Under the pieces are notes generated by a model. That model worked only from the letters and a program-made list of their open reading frames with translations. It was not told where the DNA came from and searched no databases. Shown piece by piece: positions 52,746 to 55,414 of a stretch of DNA of 55,414 nt. Where the stretch lies: the IMG/VR virus record IMGVR_UViG_3300046616_000110, positions 1 through 55,414 of that record; one strand, written 5' to 3'. Source of the DNA: a virus. Numbering within the stretch: the stretch's first letter is position 1; every line of letters starts with the position of its first letter. The position numbers and the translations under genes were made by a program.

Positions 52746-55414
52746 TTACGCGCCATTCATGGTCGAGTTCGCATCTTGACCGATCATGGCTTTCCAACCG
52801 GTGTAGCTGTATTCGATACCGGCATTCACGCCATCCCAAGTAAGGGCAAATTTGTCGGTGTTGTTGCTGGTATAGGTATTGTTGCTCCACGTCGCCCAGC
52901 CCGCGAAGTTGGAACCGGCTCCGAGGTTGTAGGCGTACTCGTTGTTGTTCAGGGTCATGGTGTTGAACTTTACTTGATTGCCGTAGGTGGTTGAATTGCT
53001 TGACCCCGCGTTGGCGAACAAGATGTGCTGCACGGTCGATTTAGTGAAGGTGTTGTTCTGCACCACATTGTTGAAGGCATCATGCAGCAGCAGACCCACC
53101 GTGTTGTTGGTCAGCGTATTGCCTGTCACCGTCACGCCATTGGAGCCATCGTCCAGATAGACGCCGTAGACCTCCGAGCCGGTGCCGTTCTTGACCGTGT
53201 TGCCGGAGATCGTCATGGTCAGCGGCGTACGGTCGACGGCCCGCGTGTAGATGCCGCCGCCGTCGCGGAGCACCTTGCAGAAGCCGTCGACCGTGTTGCC
53301 GCTGATATTCGAGCTGCGGTTCTGGTTCACGCTGATGCCGATGTAGGACGTATTGTTCACGGTGTTGTTCTGCACCAGCGTGTTAGTGTTCGGGCCGCCG
53401 ATGAAGATGCCTGCTAAGGAAGGACAGGGGTTGCCCACCATGCCGATGTTCTCGATCTTCGGGCAGTTCTTGACGGTCACGCTGGTGGAGCCGTAGAAGG
53501 CATTGATGCCGTTCTCGCGGGCATTCGTGATACTCAGCCCGTCCACCACCAGACCAGTGCTGCCGCTTGCGTAGACGCCGTCCCGCGACAGGTTCTTCAG
53601 GTAGCCGCTGGTGATGTGCAGGTTGGTCGAAGACGAGCCGCTGATACCGTTGGAAGCCGCCTTGACGTCGATGCCCCCGATGGTTACGCCGGACGAATTG
53701 TCGGCGTTGATGCCCGGCGCATCCGGCGCAGCCCATGCGCGACCTTCAGGCGTCTGTCCGTCCGGTGTCCAGACGTACAGGAAGCCGTTTTCGTAGGCCC
53801 ATGCATTCGCCCCTGTCAGCATCCAAAGCTTGCCCTCCAGATAGAAAGGCAGGTTGGTAGGAACCGAATTGCTACTCAACACCGAAGAGTCGATGCGCGA
53901 CTGGTTGGTGAGTTGGTACAGCGTTGCTCCGGTCACATCCGCGCTCGGCATTCCACTGGTACTGGTAGCCCAATTCGGCACCGTCACGGGCCACGAGGCC
54001 CGCTTGACCGGCACATCGCTCAGCGAGATCTGTACCGGGACGAACCCGACGCTGGCTTTGTAGATCTGGCCGGAGTGTAACGTCCAGCCGGTGATCGGTT
54101 GACCCGGAGTGATGATCGGGGCGGCACCTGTCCCGGCGGCGGCAACCACAGTGACATTCGACTTACCTACTATGTCCAGCGTACCTCGGTAAATCGTGTC
54201 GCGCGCCAAGGTCACGGTCGAGCCATTCGCGATCCCTGTCGGGACCGGGACCACAGTAGCCGCACCACCTCCGCTGGCCGCTGTCGTGAAGCTCGCGCCG
54301 GTCGCTACTGCAGACTCCAGACCGGAGCTATTACGGTGCAAGTAGTGCGGATAGTACGTCATATCTGCGGTGAGCCCGGCGGCGTTCACAACTTGTGCGC
54401 CAACAGCCGTCACGGCTTGCGATAGTCCCGCCTTGACTTGCGCCGCAGTCGCGGTCGAGCTGGTCGAGAACAGGCTGTACAGCGTGCCGTTGCCCTGGTT
54501 CGTCGTTACACTACCCAACGCAGTAGTGGGTCCAGTTTGTGCCGCAGCCGGACTGGTAAGTACAGGCGCCACCGGGCCAGTGTCTGAGCCGCCGCCAGAT
54601 CCGCCACCGGTTACGACTTCGCCAGTGTGTCGCAGAGCTCCCCTGCCGGGATAGCCGCGGCCGACCGTGGACGACAGCTGGTAGACCTGCGCATAGACCG
54701 GATCGCCCGGTGCGATACCATCCGCGACCTGGTCGGCAGCGCTGTAGACCACGGTTGGCGAGCTCAAGCCGCTCAACGTCCGTTTGATCGTCGTGAATGT
54801 CGCATCCATAATGTCCACCTCGTATGCTTCGCTTGCCTCACCGATTGGCACGTCGACGTTGTCGCGCCACGCTCCATCGATCCGCGTGCGCCGTACCCAA
54901 TTGATCGTCAGGTTTCCATCGGTGTCACTTCCCCCACCGATGTGTACCGGCGCATAAGGCCTCAGACCGGCAGCGGTATTTGTAAACGACTGCGCTGTTG
55001 CCGACCCCAGCGAAGCGCGCGCCGTGACGCCCTTGTACAGCCGCGATAGTCCGATCTCCGAATTACCTGGATTGGGACGGCGCCAGGCGTTCGGATCGGC
55101 CACCGTGAACCGGTCGCCCGGTGCGTGCAGCCCCATCGCCCATTCGGTGCCGCGCCGGCCGCGGAGCAAGCCCGAGAGCCTGTACGTCTTCGGCCCGACG
55201 AGCGTTGCCACCTTATATTGCAGAATCTCCCAGCGACCAGGGGCACCTAGCACGCAGAGTCCAGCTCCGTTGAGAACTTGGAGTTCCGTGTAGCTCGTCA
55301 GCGTGCCGCCCGATTGCAGGGACACCGTGACCGTGTTCAGCTCGTCGAAGACGTTGCCACCACCGAAATCACCCAGCGCGCCGTTAGCAACCCCGATGAT
55401 TGCCGAGGTTGTGG
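52746..55414 (-). CDS. Tail tip / host-specificity protein, C-terminal part with beta-helix; continues from position 1
   Basis: The frame is open to the right edge and joins the codon at position 1, so this is residues about 803-1690 of the tail-tip protein. It opens with the rest of the GTA-like core (LGAPGRWEILQYKVATLVGP, then the LSGLLRGRRGTEWAM motif). An FN3-like domain ends in VGRGYPGRG, and Gly/Ser linkers follow. From about 1130 on there is a pectate-lyase-like right-handed beta-helix with rung repeats (SGVTIGGIDV, GLVVDGLSITNARENGI, NNTVNNTSYIGISV, GVTVTGNTLTNNTVG). That domain probably binds or cleaves a host polysaccharide. The GTG at 55325 is only an internal codon. Confidence 0.9.
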   Translation of the reverse strand, partial: TTSAIIGVANGALGDFGGGNVFDELNTVTVSLQSGGTLTSYTELQVLNGAGLCVLGAPGRWEILQYKVATLVGPKTYRLSGLLRGRRGTEWAMGLHAPGDRFTVADPNAWRRPNPGNSEIGLSRLYKGVTARASLGSATAQSFTNTAAGLRPYAPVHIGGGSDTDGNLTINWVRRTRIDGAWRDNVDVPIGEASEAYEVDIMDATFTTIKRTLSGLSSPTVVYSAADQVADGIAPGDPVYAQVYQLSSTVGRGYPGRGALRHTGEVVTGGGSGGGSDTGPVAPVLTSPAAAQTGPTTALGSVTTNQGNGTLYSLFSTSSTATAAQVKAGLSQAVTAVGAQVVNAAGLTADMTYYPHYLHRNSSGLESAVATGASFTTAASGGGAATVVPVPTGIANGSTVTLARDTIYRGTLDIVGKSNVTVVAAAGTGAAPIITPGQPITGWTLHSGQIYKASVGFVPVQISLSDVPVKRASWPVTVPNWATSTSGMPSADVTGATLYQLTNQSRIDSSVLSSNSVPTNLPFYLEGKLWMLTGANAWAYENGFLYVWTPDGQTPEGRAWAAPDAPGINADNSSGVTIGGIDVKAASNGISGSSSTNLHITSGYLKNLSRDGVYASGSTGLVVDGLSITNARENGINAFYGSTSVTVKNCPKIENIGMVGNPCPSLAGIFIGGPNTNTLVQNNTVNNTSYIGISVNQNRSSNISGNTVDGFCKVLRDGGGIYTRAVDRTPLTMTISGNTVKNGTGSEVYGVYLDDGSNGVTVTGNTLTNNTVGLLLHDAFNNVVQNNTFTKSTVQHILFANAGSSNSTTYGNQVKFNTMTLNNNEYAYNLGAGSNFAGWATWSNNTYTSNNTDKFALTWDGVNAGIEYSYTGWKAMIGQDANSTMNGA

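Noticed and set aside
55323-55325. GTG at 55325 as start of the beta-helix protein
   Set aside because: The frame is open to the edge and joins the tail-tip gene; no ribosome site precedes this GTG.

Overview
The window reads as one complete temperate siphovirus genome of 55.4 kb, opened at an arbitrary point. The minus-strand tail-tip gene that runs off the left edge at position 1 continues in the same frame from position 55414, so the two ends join without gap or frameshift into one protein of about 1,690 residues. This fits a circular or circularly permuted assembly (headful packaging is likely) and not a chromosome fragment. GC-rich coding, a P4-type integrase, an ImuA of the betaproteobacterial kind and a GTA-like tail tip suggest a host in the Burkholderiales, perhaps Oxalobacteraceae. 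That host call is an inference.

The layout is lambda-like. The switch is at about 32.6-34.4 kb: a YdaS/Cro-like gene (minus) and a short CI-like repressor (plus) share a divergent promoter region. Related GTTTAG-N6-CTAAAC palindromes lie there and again over the second early promoter near 34.3 kb. The minus early operon (32.9 to 23.2 kb) carries HTH proteins, a Ref-type RecA-dependent nuclease, a DUF1376 initiator with candidate iterons, a DNA methyltransferase, DnaB, RusA and small accessory genes. The plus early operon (34.4 to 44.7 kb) carries many small genes, RecT/Bet, a YqaJ exonuclease, a SpoU-like RNA methyltransferase, a DUF1367 protein, a Dam-type methyltransferase and an AlpA-like excisionase. 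A candidate attP region and the integrase follow.

The late operon (minus) starts behind a structured leader with terminators at 22.7-23.2 kb. Its order is terminases, portal, Mu F-like head protein, scaffold, capsid, adaptors with a proteasome-like Ntn hydrolase, tail tube, frameshifted G/GT chaperones, a promoter-gene-terminator moron, tape measure, DUF2460, DUF2163, an HNH endonuclease insertion, NlpC/P60 and the tail tip (which crosses the ends). It then runs on to tail fibre genes, holins, a GH19 endolysin, spanins and an HTH-metallophosphoesterase. Several intrinsic terminators lie inside this operon, so late antitermination is likely.

The most notable features are: an SOS theme (imuA with a LexA box, a second near-consensus LexA box in a gene-free stretch of the immunity region, a repressor with no visible autocleavage domain, and Ref); two strongly structured gene-free stretches in the plus early operon with 18-21 bp closing stems; a lambda-type slippery site GGGAAAC in the tail chaperone gene; and a tail-tip protein that combines a beta-propeller insert with a C-terminal beta-helix.
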